Counted from the stretch's first letter, positions 46,149 to 57,169 are shown. The stretch: DNA of 57,169 bases from Vitrella brassicaformis (GCA_001179505.1 CDMY01000409.1:1-57169); one strand, 5' to 3'. Program-made: numbers and translations. Notes: generated by a model not told the origin, from the letters alone.

Positions 46149-49100
46149 ATGGACGCCAACACGATGATGGATGACCGCACTCAAAGGATGTTCGAGCTGG
46201 AACTGATGCGACTGGTAAGCCTCTCACTCGTCAATCATTCATTTATCCATCCATCCATCAAGTGCGTCCATACGCAATTGCCAATGTGTGGTCACTGCGG
46301 TGCAGGACGGCCACAGCCCCAGGAACGCCGGCAAGGTCAGCTCACAAGAGGAGATCGAGATGGTGGCGGCCCCCCAGGAACGCCGGCAAGGTCAGCTCAC
46401 AAGAGGAGATCGAGATGGGTGCAATACAAGCGGCGGGTGGCTGTCAGACCAGGCACGGACATAGCTGCAGACGTCATGATCAAGAGAGCCCCTCGCGACG
46501 CGATACACAAACGAATGAATTATGTTAACTGGTATGTAGGATACATCCACAGATATCATCTTGACATGCTTATTGTATGCTGCTTCTGGCAGGTTTTTCG
46601 CTCTGGTGGTGGTGTTTCTTGCCGTGATCCATGTGCTGGCTGAGCAGGTCGTAGCCGACCTGCCGTCATTCTACGACGAGTATGTCCTGCACAGCACATC
46701 CACAGCGACATGCAGTCACGCGAAGAATCCGTGTTGCCTGTGCTGTGGCACGTCATGTGTCACAGCTATGGTTTCTTTGCTTTCCCAACCATACAATCAT
46801 ACATCGACCAGAGCACCAACACGACCAAGCACTACCGGGTCGAGAGCAGCGGCTTGAGTGTCTTTTATGCCATTCTGTGGGCACTGGTCGCGACGGCGGG
46901 GCTCTACACCTTCATCCTGCACGCCGCCTTTTTTCGCCGCAAGATATCGAATCTAAACCGCCACAAATGGAAGTCTTTCGTGCGGGCCCATCAGCGCAGA
47001 CAGAGCATCAAGCAGCTCCACACAATCTCTCAGAGACACATCTCTAAGAGGTCGGTCGGCGGACAGGCTACGGAAGGGCTCGACGAGACCAGGTGGAGTG
47101 CCTGTTTGCGATCCGCGCGCATCATTTGGATTGAGGCGCTGCTGCTGCTCGAGGCTATACTGGGCGTAGGTGGACGGTAAGCGAAGCGAGCGACAAGTGT
47201 CTCGGTGTGCTATCTATGGGTCTCATGCAGCTTATTTTGGACTTCGTACTTCGTCGATGAGATTTTCACGGGTCATTTACAGCTCTATCGCGTTTTCTAT
47301 ATAGGCGGCTGGGACATCTTGCGTACGCACGGCGAAACACCTCCAGGTAGGTACATGGATGCTGCGAAGAATGGGCCCATCTTCTCTGTCTTTGTGTCGG
47401 CTGTACGCACTAGGTCACTGGGCGGCTTTCACCTCGCTGTCTCTGATAATTGCTCTGCACTCATGCGTCTTGCTGTGGGCTTGGCTCTCAAAGAAGCGGG
47501 GGCTGGCCATCTTGCTTTCATTTGTGGTCAACATGACTTATGCCGCACACCAAATTGGGACTGGACTGGACTGGACAGGCCGAACGAGAGGAGTCACTCT
47601 TGGTAGCGTCACAAGAGCCTGCCTTCTTGTTCGATGGTGTGTGCATTCTTGTGCTCATGTCGGCGTTCAGGTACTCTCGTGCAGCTTCGGTCCGCCAACT
47701 TTTTGTTCTTCTTGGCGGTGTGGTATCCACTCTGGAAAGAAGCCCATACCTTGCACACGCTCGATGGACTGATCATGGTGCGCAACTATCTGCGGTGGAA
47801 ACAACACAACGCCAGGAAACTGCACCCTAGTAAGCAGCCAAAGACAACGACACTCGTGAGTTCGCCTTTCAGAGAACATGCTTTGGGCATAATGGATGGA
47901 TGCAGCAATCCAGCCGAGAACGACGTGCATGCGGCCCCTGCCGATGCCCGCCTTGCGGATGTGGCAAAAGATGCGGACTCGTCCGCTGAGCCTCTCAGCC
48001 ATGTGCCCGAGGAGGTGATGCAAGCCAAGAATCAAGCAGAGGGCGCCCCGACCCCCGTCAGACGCAGCAAAAGCAGCCTTGAGCACAGTGACATGCTGCT
48101 CGAGCAAGCGGATGATATGTCTCTGCCGTCGGACGATCACCCGGTTCTGTCTCCCGTCCACAAGTCCGACACTCGAACGGGGCGATCCAGCATCAGGTCC
48201 GCCACTATCCCACGTGTGGGAGCGGCGAATAAAGAGCCCCCACCGACAAGGCGTCTGAGAGGGCCATCGATTGTCAGTGCTCTTGCTTATGTGAAGCCCA
48301 TTCAGCCAAGTGAAGCGTCCCGGGCCACAACAACATCAATGATATCGGCGGCCAGCTGGCACCCCGATGACCACTCGCCAGCAATGGTCACAGTGCGGTC
48401 CCACCTGACGGATCTGGTATCAGAGGTGACTGCCCTTGCAGGGCTGGGTGACCCAGACAGCCCAGAAGGCAAATTCAGCAATGCACAAGATCAAGAGCAG
48501 GAAGACAATCGCGAGATGGGATCCGAGAGGCGTGGAAGGCTGTTGCGGCTTCTCAGTGTTCTTGGTCGGGTTGAGAGGAACGTTCCTACACCAATCGCGG
48601 TCATTTGGTTCCTGATCTGCGTGAGAGCGACAGACAAGCAAAGCCAAGAATGAATGCCAAACGGACCGTTTCCCCCATGTGCCTTCAGTTGACCCTGTTG
48701 ACTTTCCTGGTGACACAAATGATCCGCTCATCGGTGCAGTGCCCCACGTAAGGCCATCCACTCACACGAAGGAGAAGTGGGCCTTCCTGACCTTACAGCT
48801 GGTGCATCACAGGATTTCCGGATACAAGTACTGTCTTCAAAAGGTGGGCTCGTAGCAAGGGATCCACATGACAAGTGGATGTGCCTGATAGTAGCCTGTG
48901 TCGTAGACGTACCCGCCATGGGGCACAGAGAAGAACGCCATGGTACGCCAAACAACACCGCGCGAGAAACGCTGTCCACAAGTGTCGGCTTCTCTCAAGT
49001 GATCCATTTGTGGATGCAGCGCCCGTGCAACTGCCGTCAGTACGGGGCGGGATTTGGCGTGGATCCAAGAGAGTTTCGGGACGGCATCGACGAGTACACT

Positions 49101-49839
49101 ACCATTGAAGGTATCGGTGTTGGCTTCGATTCCTCGTCGACAGAAAGAGTTCTCAACGCCAAGCAAAAACTGCCTCTCCAGGCCATACCCGACTCGATTC
49201 ACCACCACAAATTCCTTAAATGTATGCCTCGCTCAGCAGAAAGGAGCCCAACATGTCAAGCCGTTTGTTTCCGTTCAGACATTATTTATCAGTTGAGCGC
49301 GATCAGCTCATTGCCACGAGCGCTGCTGGCCCTGCCGGATTTGGAGTATATAAATCTCGCTTTCTGCGATATCGGTAGCTGTGTATGTATCCCTCAAACA
49401 GCCAGCCAGCCAGCCAGCCAGACAGCCAGACAGTTGCAATGTCTCTCACAGACAGACAGTTGCAATGTCTCTGTGCTCACCAGGCGAGGTGCCTGACTGG
49501 CTGCCGTATCTTCCCAAGCTGAAGGCACTGGACCTGCGATTGAACCGCATCGCCAGTCTTCCCTTGACGATGACCAAGGCAGCTAATACCCTGAACAACC
49601 TCTTTCTGCTGCTCAATCCGATCTGCTTCAATGGTTGGTTCGACACCATCACTGACAGAGACATGCAGCGACTCTTCGATCGGCTGAAGCCCTGCCCCGA
49701 CATCATCCAAGACCCATTGAGACCCGACACCAGAGCAAGGGCCATTGACGAGGGCCACCTGCAGATCCATACACTGTCCGGGGCAACCGCTACAAGCGAT
49801 GAGTGCCTTCCGATCTGCACGCTGGTATCACTCACATGA
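46149..49839 (+). CDS. Multi-pass membrane protein with leucine-rich repeats
   Basis: Surface or endomembrane protein of unknown role, similar in plan to TM-LRR proteins of oomycetes and diatoms. Exon 1 is MDANTMMDDRTQRMFELELM. Hydrophobic segments: FFALVVVFLAVIHVLAE (46594-46650), VFYAILWALVATAGLYTFIL (46860-46920), IIWIEALLLLEAILGVGG (47127-47176), AFTSLSLIIALHSCVLLWAW (47420-47500) and IAVIWFLIC/LTLLTFLVTQMI (48590-48725). Between them lies a long Ser/Pro/acidic cytosolic stretch (47830-48570). After it come LRR units LSAISSLPRALLALPDLEYI and LPYLPKLKALDLRLNRIASL (49290-49570), then NPICFNGWFD, which resembles the NPVC capping segment of such proteins, and Cys-containing DECLPICTL. A stop at 49839 follows only if the GTATCACT after CTL is not used as a donor. 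The frame changes near 46700 without an obvious intron. Confidence 0.6.
46319..46420. repeat. Tandem duplication of about 52 bp inside the second exon region
   Basis: The sequence CCCAGGAACGCCGGCAAGG with its following ~30 bp (through GAGATCGAGATGG) occurs twice, back to back. It lies in the 5' part of the membrane LRR gene and changes the reading frame between the two units, so only one unit can be in frame with the next membrane exon. Confidence 0.85.
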
Positions 49840-49893
49840 CACGGACAAAGGTGCAAGAGAACTCTGCAAATGTCCGTTTGTGTGTGTGTGCAG

Positions 49894-52468
49894 ATGCACT
49901 CGTATTTCCGGGGGCTGGACGGCAATTTCGACAATTCTTTGTGTTTCAAGGAGATTGACAACGTGATATCGGTTGAAAAGGGGGTGTACGACAGCCTACT
50001 CAGACACTACCAGGCAGACGACCTCACCCTGCCATGCGCAAAATGGAGTAAGGCAGTATGTATGTGCAAGCGAAATGATACGTCCATACTACTTATGTTG
50101 CTGTCCCTTTCCCTCAGCGACAGTGATGCAGTACGGAAGCCACGATATTACTGACTGCTCAAGCTGTTCCTTTGCCATCACCGAGGTGGACCACCAGCGG
50201 CAGCACACGGGCGACCTCAGCACCGGTTCGACAGAAGCGAGGTGGTCCACACTGCCTGTTGCTGTCGTCGAGTCTAATGTGGGCCAGAGACACCAGAGAT
50301 GCAGGCAGCCATGTTGATTTTGTGTGTGTGTGTGTGTATGTGTGTGTGTATGTGTATGTGCGTGTGCGCGGCAGGTGACCGGCAATGCTGTGTGGCACAA
50401 CGACAAAGTGTATCTGCTCGCCAGCCAGATCCATGTCCATCCGCCGGCAATCCTCACCATCGAGCCAGGTGCACACATGATACGCTGTATCATGCCCGGC
50501 CTGTCAGACTTCATTGTATCGTGTGTCTTCTCACGCACAGGCACATTGATCCGTGGCGTCAACGTCATCAAGCGGGGCTTCTTCACTGGGTGAGAGCACC
50601 TCACATGTACACAATATGTGTGAATGCTGCAGACACGTATTTGTCGCAGCCTCACCAGTGCTCTGGTCGTCAATCCAGGCGCGAAGATATACGTCGCAAA
50701 CAAGAGACACACACCGCATCAGCACAGAATTGAATTGAATGGATGTGTGTCACCCGTTCTCAGGCGAATGGAACAAAGGAGCAGCCGATCACCTTCACCG
50801 GTGAATGAAAATGACCGGTGAAGGATTCACCGCCTCTTTTCACTTTCAGCTGAGGACGTTAATGACGAGACCAAACCCGAGAGGGAAAAGTGGGGCGGCC
50901 TGGTGATCCTGGGCAAGTGGGTCTCGCAGCACAGGCAGACAGACAGAAAGAAAGACAGACAGACGTGTTTGTCGCTTTCCCTCCTTTACAGGGCGCCTAC
51001 CAACAACGGCGGTGACGATGGCATGGACGTCATCGACAGCCTCGTCCCTGAGGTCAAATACGGAGGTTGGTGCGATCGGACTCAACCACTATCACACAGT
51101 CAATCGTTCTCCTTTTTCATCAGGGACGAATGCGAGTGACGATTCCGGTGTCCTGCGGTACGTGCGTGTGTGGTATGGCGGAAAGGAGATCGGCGAGAAC
51201 AACGAAATCAACGGAATTACGTTCGGCAGTGTGGTGGGATTAATCAATGAATGACGTGTGGATATGCATTCACGTAGCGCATGTACATGATGGGAATTGC
51301 AGGGAAATGGGACCACAGTCGAGTATGTGGAAGTGGCATTCGATGTTGACGAGTGAGCGAGAGGGAGACAGGGCGATTCAGAGACACCACTATATTGTGC
51401 CTGTTGCTCTTTCAGTGGAATTGAGCTCTTTGGTGGCACCGTCAACCTGCGCTACGTGTCTCTCCGTGTAAGACGGAGGACATACGTAGAGTCGCTCACA
51501 TTGCGATGTGCCACATGATGGATGCAGTGCAATGGAGACGATTCGCTGGACGCCGACAACGGCTGGCAGGGCAAGGCACAATTCATCTTTATTGTCGTCT
51601 GTAAAAACGGGACTCACGAGGAAGGTAGGAGAGAAGCAGAGACACGCGGAAAGCCAGCACTTGACGTGCATCGTCTGCTTCTGGTCCATTCGGAAATTCA
51701 GATCGTTACTTGATCGACAAAGCGTTTGAATTCGATAGCAACGGCAAGGGTTTTGATTTGGAGCCAAGGACCCACCCACAAATCAGCCACGTGACAGTCC
51801 TTGGCCCCGGCAGCAGCAACGACACATGGGAGCGGACGGCGGCATCGAAGCGGCTGTTCGAGTTCAGGGAAGGGGCGGGAGGGACGTACGTCAACTTCAT
51901 TGTGACGGATGCCGAGGCAGGTATCGACTTCGACGACTTCGATGAAGACGGTACGAACAAAACCATGCAGATGGAGTCACTGAGTCACTGCATCATTTGT
52001 ATGCGACTGTATACGGGCGCCGCTCCGTTCACTTCGTCCTACCCCAATGAGACGAGTCCCCTGCAGTTCCCGGACTTCTTCTATTGGTCGCCACTCGCCA
52101 TCATGCACAACATCGACGCACTGCGATACAAACCCGATGTCAGCACATCTGTCCCTGAGCCCATCGACGTGCTAACCGTCGACCCCATGCTGAATCAGGC
52201 AAACACACACACCACAAAAGAGACACGAGCGCTCGCACTTCCTGTTCGACCGACACACCTCCTCAGCCGCCGCACGATGTCTCCACCAGCTGTGCATGTA
52301 TGGCTATGTGAGCGACACCGACAGCAATTGCCGTGCGGTGGGGAGACGCGGAGCAGAGCTTGCCCAACGTTCCCTCGCCCCCCTTGCCCCAGCACTGCGG
52401 CCATCATCCAACACTGGGCAGATGCGATGTCTCGGCGTCCCCCACACGCGAAAAGCGCCTCAATGTAG
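49894..52468 (+). CDS. Beta-helix protein of bacterial type, in a heavily interrupted gene
   Basis: Exons join in phase to a protein closely resembling large secreted right-handed beta-helix/lipoprotein-type proteins of Bacteroidota and relatives. Segments: WHNDKVYLLASQIHVHPPAI with LTIEPG (50375-50468), TLIRGVNVIK (50541-50589), LTSALVVNPGAKIYVANK (50650-50703), ANGTKEQPITFT (50763-50799), KWGGLVILGK, DDSGVLRYVRVWYGGKEIGE with NNEINGITFGSV (51124-51231), GNGTTVEYVEVAFDVD, DGIELFGGTVNLRYVSLR (51414-51470), CNGDDSLDADNGWQGKAQFI (51530-51590), AFEFDSNGKGFDLEPR and a WSPLAIMHNIDALRY stretch. Exon 49894-50051 (MHSYFRGLDGNFDN) may instead belong to, or join, the upstream LRR gene by a donor at 49829. 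The phases allow a continuous LRR-beta-helix protein. The 3' end after DPMLNQ (52198) is not resolved. I see no own signal peptide. Confidence 0.7.
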
Positions 52469-53737
52469 CAAGAAGTCAGTGGGGCACCCAGTCAGCTCGT
52501 CACGTCGACATCGCCGTCCGCGAGGCAAAGCATTCCCTTTGACGAGCCGCAGTGCCGACGCAGAAAGCTTCTGCAACCAAGTCCCTCTGTGCTGTCTCTC
52601 ATGCCCGTGTTGGAGCCGCTCGCCGTATGCAGCAGCAGCAGCAGCAAGGAAAGGATACCAAGGCGAATGCGGCTGACCATGTCAATGGCAAGACCAACCG
52701 AGGTGACGCAGTGCGAACAGGCCCGAACCTGCCAACGCAGAGGGGGTCTGCGTCAGCTTGGTGTTTCTCTGGCCCTCAGACAAGCCGTAGCCACGCTGAC
52801 CACTCATCTGTTTCTCTGTCCGCGTTTCCAGAGAGAGCGGCCGTCCGGCGACTGACTGTGTCGGCCGGCTGACGAGAGTGAGAATGAGCCGCCACAAAGC
52901 TAGCCCTGTCGAGAGGATTCATCTTTTGTGCGACGGGCAGTCTTGTTTGCCCTCACGGGTGGCAGTTTCTCGTGTTTGTACAATAGGTGGGTGCTTCTGA
53001 CGAGGGTTTTAGCCTTGCTACTGAGTGAGTGAGTGGGGTCTCTGTCTTTTGCTGCTAGGGAGTATTTTTGCTGCGTGGCTTCAACTGACTCCATACACGC
53101 GCACCCTCCTCGATGTACGTGTCCCTTCCTTGGCTGTGCTCCATAAACAACACTTCACTTTATGTCCGTCGCGGCACACTCACATGCAGACACACTCCAC
53201 CACAAAGTCATCGAGAGAGAGAGAGGCATGGCAGGCGAGTGAGTTAGCCAGACAGTCACACACAGTCACACATCGGCCGAACCATCAAATCAAAATCGGC
53301 CGGCCGGCAGCGGAGAGCGCGAAGTGCGCCCACACCCCCACGTACACCCACAGGCAGCCAGCCATGAGGACGGGCAGAGATCTATACACACACAGAAATA
53401 CAGATGGAGGGAAGAAGGGCTACATATAGAGGAGAGATACGCACGGGCAACAAGACGAACCAACTGACGCCTGCATCAGAGGCATGGAACCCTTCACCAC
53501 AACAGCCACCCATCCAGCCATTCGGCCACACGCCACCACCACCACAAATATCAGCTGCTGCACTATGGTGGCCCGTCTTCCACCGACACACAAACGGATC
53601 GGCGACAGAGATGATCACAGCCGGCGCCCAAGAGATACCATCCTGATGGCACACAACACACATACCAGTCTGGGCGACATTCAGCCACATGACAGAGGAT
53701 ATGAATCGCTGCTCACCCACCAATATTGACTGATCGA
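52469..53737. other. Spacer with no supported gene
   Basis: A frame rich in Gln codons (52628-52650) lacks splice or homology support. 53040-53700 is mostly simple repeats and short open frames. Confidence 0.45.
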
Positions 53738-55388
53738 TCAGTCGCCGCTCTCCGCCTCAGCTGCTGCATCCTCACCTGTCGAGTGCACAGGACACACACA
53801 TAGGTGAAAGTCATTCGGGTCGACGTGAGGGCCTCTGTGGTGTGTGTGGCTGTGTACCTCCGCTGCCGTCATCCATATCGTCACCCTCGTCGGAATCTGC
53901 AGACCACTCACAGACACAGAGAGAGAAGGCACTTCATCCATCCATCCATCCATCCATGTGTCTGTGTGTCAGTACCATCGTCGTTATCGTCATCCTGCTG
54001 CTGCTGCTGCTGCTGTACTTGTCCGTCGAATACGAATGGCGCCACCGCCCCCAAGGCCACACGAGCCAGCTGAGTGGTCAACGAGAAGCGGTGCTTGAAG
54101 GGACCCCCCTCACAGACAGCCGCCTCAGTTGTCACCACAGACATACCCACTGCACATGAGGGGCAGAAGACCACGCGACGTATGACCAGCGGAGCATCCC
54201 CTCTGTCAGTCTGACCGTCGTTGTTTCCTGCTCCGCTGATAACAATCCATGCGACAAAGGGGTGGCTGCCGTCGGTCTGCACCAGCTGTCGCACATTGCC
54301 GTGCAACCCGATTGCGGTAGTGCAGCCTGCCACCGGTGTGTGGGGCGACTCGGTCAGCAGGCCATCCAGACGGCCGCCACCAACGTACCTGAACCAAGCA
54401 CAGCCAAAGACACAGGCAAAGACCCACCCTCGTGCCTTCAGTGCCATTGATGTGTTGTCACCTGTTGAGCATTATCGATGTGTAATGGGTCTGATGAGTC
54501 AGCCTGAAGTGGTCGAAGACCATGCACTTGGCAAACGACGACACTGACGCATCGGTGTCCTGGCCACCGTCGGTGGATATCCATCTACCGCCCTCGCCCC
54601 AGTAGTAGATGCCCTCACGCACCGGCGGGTCGTGTGGCTGCCGGTGCTGCTGGTACAGATGACCGGCAGGCAGGAGCGGGTCGACCTCCAGCTGGAAGCC
54701 CGGCTCGTCCTTGATGGCCCGCACCTCATCGCCATGCTGGAACAGCTGCAGGCAGCTGTCGTCACTGAAGTGGACGTGGCGGCCGACCATCTTGAGCTGC
54801 GCCAACACACGGGGAGCCGACACATACGCCTACACACAGGACCACACAGACAGAGAGAATGAGGCCCTCTCCCTCCCCTCCCCGCCCCTCTGTTTGCTGG
54901 CTCACCGTTTTGCTTGCGTGTGTGTTGATGTCATCGGCTGTGAGGATGACAGGCAGCTCACAGCTGTCGCACTGCCCCGCCACCTCAATCACCTCGCCGA
55001 TCTCGTCCCATGGCCCCTCCTCCACCACACACACAGCCGCCAAGAGATCATGTGTGCCGAACTGGTCGTCGTCGAACCGCAGCAGCTGCACTTGCTGCCC
55101 ATTCACCGCCCGCCGCAGCCCCGCTTGTGAGCCCAGCGAGTGGCGGAGCCGATCTCTCAGCTGGGCCGCTCCGAAGAGGTCTCTCAGCCACGTGCAGGTG
55201 GCCCTCAGCCGCAGGACGTCCTTGATGCTGCTGAAGAGGTAGAAGGTGCGGCGGCCGACGAAGATATACGAGAAGGGGTGCTGCTGCTGCTGCTGCTGCT
55301 GCTGCGGTGGCTGCATCTGGGTAGCTATGATGTGCTCGACGACAGCCTGCACAGAGCGACAGAGCCGACAGAGGATCGTGTGCATCAA
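53738..55388 (-). CDS. Family copy 8: intact member with polyQ N-terminus, detached from the main cluster
   Basis: Function unknown. First exon: AVVEHIIATQMQPP, Q8, HPFSYIFVGRRTFYLFSSIK, DVLRLRATCTWLRDLFGAAQ (weakly F-box-like), LRHSLGSQAGLRRAVNGQQV, RFDDDQFGTHDLLAAVCVVE, QCDSCELP (CxxC) and DDINTHASKT. Later exons: RVLAQLKMVGRHVHFSDDSC to IMLNR, YVGGGRLDGLLTESPHTPVA, TTEAAVCEGGPFKHRFSLTT, ARVALGAVAPFVFDGQV, Q7, DDDNDDG, DSDEGDDMDDGSGG and GEDAAAEAESGD, with TGA at 53738-53740. Same N-terminal class as the decayed copy 1. The first exon has an acceptor (GTGCAG) just before AVVEH, so translation may start upstream, for example at ATG 55528 (MAASSSAAAAGGGKGG). The Met at 55388 is the alternative used here. 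Confidence 0.76.
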
Positions 55389-55528
55389 GCATGCTGCTCA
55401 TTGATCTGTGTGCTGCTCACCTCGTTCGATGCTCAGACGGACAGATCAGCATGCAGAGAACTGAATGCACCACCACCACCACCACCTTTACCACCACCAG
55501 CAGCAGCGGCAGATGAGGAGGCCGCCAT

Positions 55529-56022
55529 CACTCCTCAACGACACGCCTGCAGCCATGGGCCGACAGAGAGAGAGAGAGAGAGAGAGATGCCAACACAATA
55601 CCACGGCCAACGCATTGAGGCCAATTGATCAGTGAGCGCATCAGTGAGTCAGTCAGTGAGTGATCGGCCTCCCTCACCACTGTTTGGCTGTCAGCTCAGT
55701 GGCCCGCCATCTCACCGCAGCAGCCGAGAGGGATGACTGACTCGAGTGTTTCCTCTCGCCCTCTTGTCGGCCGAGTGCGTCACTCTCTCAAACGCACAGC
55801 TCTCCGACCAGGGCACAGCGCCTCGCACGTAGGGTTACAGGGTAAGAAACCCTTTAGCCCCTCAGACCCTCTTGCTGGATGGCTCCTTATCCTCGTTCCC
55901 CCCTTTCCCTCTCAGGTCCGCAGCCCTCTGACCGCCCTGCGCCCAGATGTGCATCTTAAAGGGCACCACACGCGATGAAGCGTTAACGGCCGCTGTACAG
56001 TGTGCATAGCGGCTCACACAAG
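55529..56022. other. Intergenic region upstream of the secreted-protein gene
   Basis: No gene seen. It separates divergent transcripts of family copy 8 and the secreted protein, with a (GAGA)n tract at 55567-55587. Confidence 0.45.
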
Positions 56023-57169
56023 ATGCCCGCGTCTGCAGCCCTCCTCATCATGTCCCTTGCCATCTTCTTCCTGTTGGGCATCGCGTCGGCGCAGCATGAC
56101 CTGCCTGGGGATGGTGACGCATTTCTGCAGTCGACAGCAGATGCAGCTCAGCACGAGACCGACGGCCTGTCCTCTTCGCCCCCTTTCGGCTGCCGGCCAA
56201 TCCATGCTTCCTCGGCTTCCTTCCCAACTGCAAGACCGACGCCGACTGTGAGGTCTGCACTGAACCGCCGACAGCAATGGGCACTGGAGGCGACAATGTG
56301 CCGTTCAAATGCTTTAACGCCAGCTTCTCAAGCGACGCCGACACCGTCACCGACGATCCTTGGGTGGCTCTTGTCGAGGCGCTTTTGAGAGTCAAGGGCG
56401 GCGTGTCGGCCATCGAGGAGCGGATTGGCAAGGGCACCGGCAAGGTGTGCCTGCCGGAGCTATATGGCGACGGTGAGGGCGGCATCGCCCAGCCGGTGTC
56501 GTCCATTACCGCCGGCTTCTCGGTTTTGACTGTGACGGGCCTTCTTGGCGGTTTGCAGGTGGGCCCATGCTCCCCCAATGGCCAGCTGTGCACGGCTGTC
56601 GGGGCGGAATGCATCGTGACGGCCTTTGCTTCACCGGTAAGGCAGCACACATCCACTTGTATGTCTCTTGTCTGTGTGTACCGTGATTGTTTTGGTTCAG
56701 GTTCCAGGTGGTTGTCTGTTCCCGCCTGGCGTCAGCGAGGAGTCGGCCGAGTGTCCTGACTGCGAGGTGCTGGGCGGCAACTGTGCTTTCGACAAGAGGG
56801 TCGTCGAATTTGACGGGCAGGAGAGGGTCTTCTGTGAGTCGCGTGGCACCGCCGAGGAGGGCTTCTGTGACAAACTGTTGACGCCATGCGACCCATCGGA
56901 CATCGGCACCAACGGCAATTGCTGCGGTGTCGACACGCTGCCTGACGGGTCGCCAGGAGGTGAACTGCACGTATGTCATCCATCAAGCATCAACCAGGTC
57001 ACGTGTGTGTGTGTTGGGCAGGGAGGCTGGTGTGCCAGCGTGCGAGTGACGCACTGAGGCTGCTATACGACTATTGCAATTTGGCTGGCGGCCCCCTGGA
57101 CGTCATCCCTCCCCCCGTAGCCAAGCTGTCCTTGGACCTCGCTGACAAAATCAGCGGGCCGGTTTGCTC
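56023..57169 (+). CDS. Secreted Cys-rich protein, 3' end outside window, frame break near 56185
   Basis: Begins with a clear signal peptide (MPASAALLIMSLAIFFLLGI then ASA before QHDLP). The mature part is Cys-rich: NPCFLGFLPNCKTDADCEVC, KCFNASF, KVCLPELYGDGEGGIAQP, GPCSPNGQLCTAVGAECIVT, then after an intron (GTAAGG..CAG, 56637-56700) GGCLFPPGVSEESAECPDCE, GGNCAFDKRVVEFDGQERVF, LLTPCDPSDIGTNGNCCGVD. A second intron (from about 56960) leads in phase to RLVCQRASDALRLLYDYCNL and onward past 57169. The signal-peptide frame and the Cys-rich frame differ by one base around the CGCCCCCTTTCGG stretch (56178-56190), with no intron that would fix it. The cause is either an indel error in a C-run or a real frameshift. 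The protein family is not recognised; the paired Cys suggest an extracellular disulphide-bonded protein. Confidence 0.6.

Noticed and set aside
52552-52872. 106-residue frame with a polyQ run
   Set aside because: No paralogue, splice or motif support; possibly 3' UTR or late exon of the beta-helix gene, but not demonstrable.

Overview
The window reads as nuclear DNA of an intron-dense, GC-rich protist with a complex plastid. Genes lie on both strands, are broken into many short exons with GT..AG introns, and the introns and spacers are full of (GT)n, (CAGA)n and (GAGA)n tracts. A plastid-protein leader with a signal peptide and an ASAF-like motif, an SF-assemblin gene and the general gene style fit a chromerid alga (Vitrella-like). 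That assignment is an inference from gene content, not a database match. There are three 300-N scaffold gaps (12192-12491, 24711-25010, 38331-38630).

Left part (0.4-17.7 kb): a GT64 exostosin-like glycosyltransferase (-) and a METTL24/FkbM-like methyltransferase (+) are divergent, with only 75 bp between their start codons. Next come a decayed copy of a repeated gene family (copy 1, +), a plastid M41/FtsH-like HEAGH metalloprotease (-), an intact family member (copy 2, +), and a long TPR/armadillo-type co-chaperone-like gene (-).

Middle part (18-40 kb): two paralogous protein kinases (+) lie with their flanks in a segmental duplication. They are followed by a minus-strand cluster of five more family members (copies 3-7). 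One of these (copy 5) appears to carry an upstream cyclin-box-like module. An importin-alpha-like ARM gene (+) sits inside the cluster.

Right part (40-57 kb): an SF-assemblin gene (-) is divergent from an unknown conserved-looking gene (+). A multi-pass membrane LRR gene (+) is followed directly by exons of a beta-helix protein that looks bacterial in type. Family copy 8 (-) comes next, and the 5' part of a secreted Cys-rich protein gene (+) runs off the end.

The most striking content is the eight-copy family. It has a shared exon layout, a conserved CxxC, a conserved central region, polyQ/polyD tails and swapped N-termini, and I recognise no known domain in its core. Second is the LRR/beta-helix locus. 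Exon joins were worked out by eye from frame, splice sites and paralogue comparison; feature spans are gene extents including introns.
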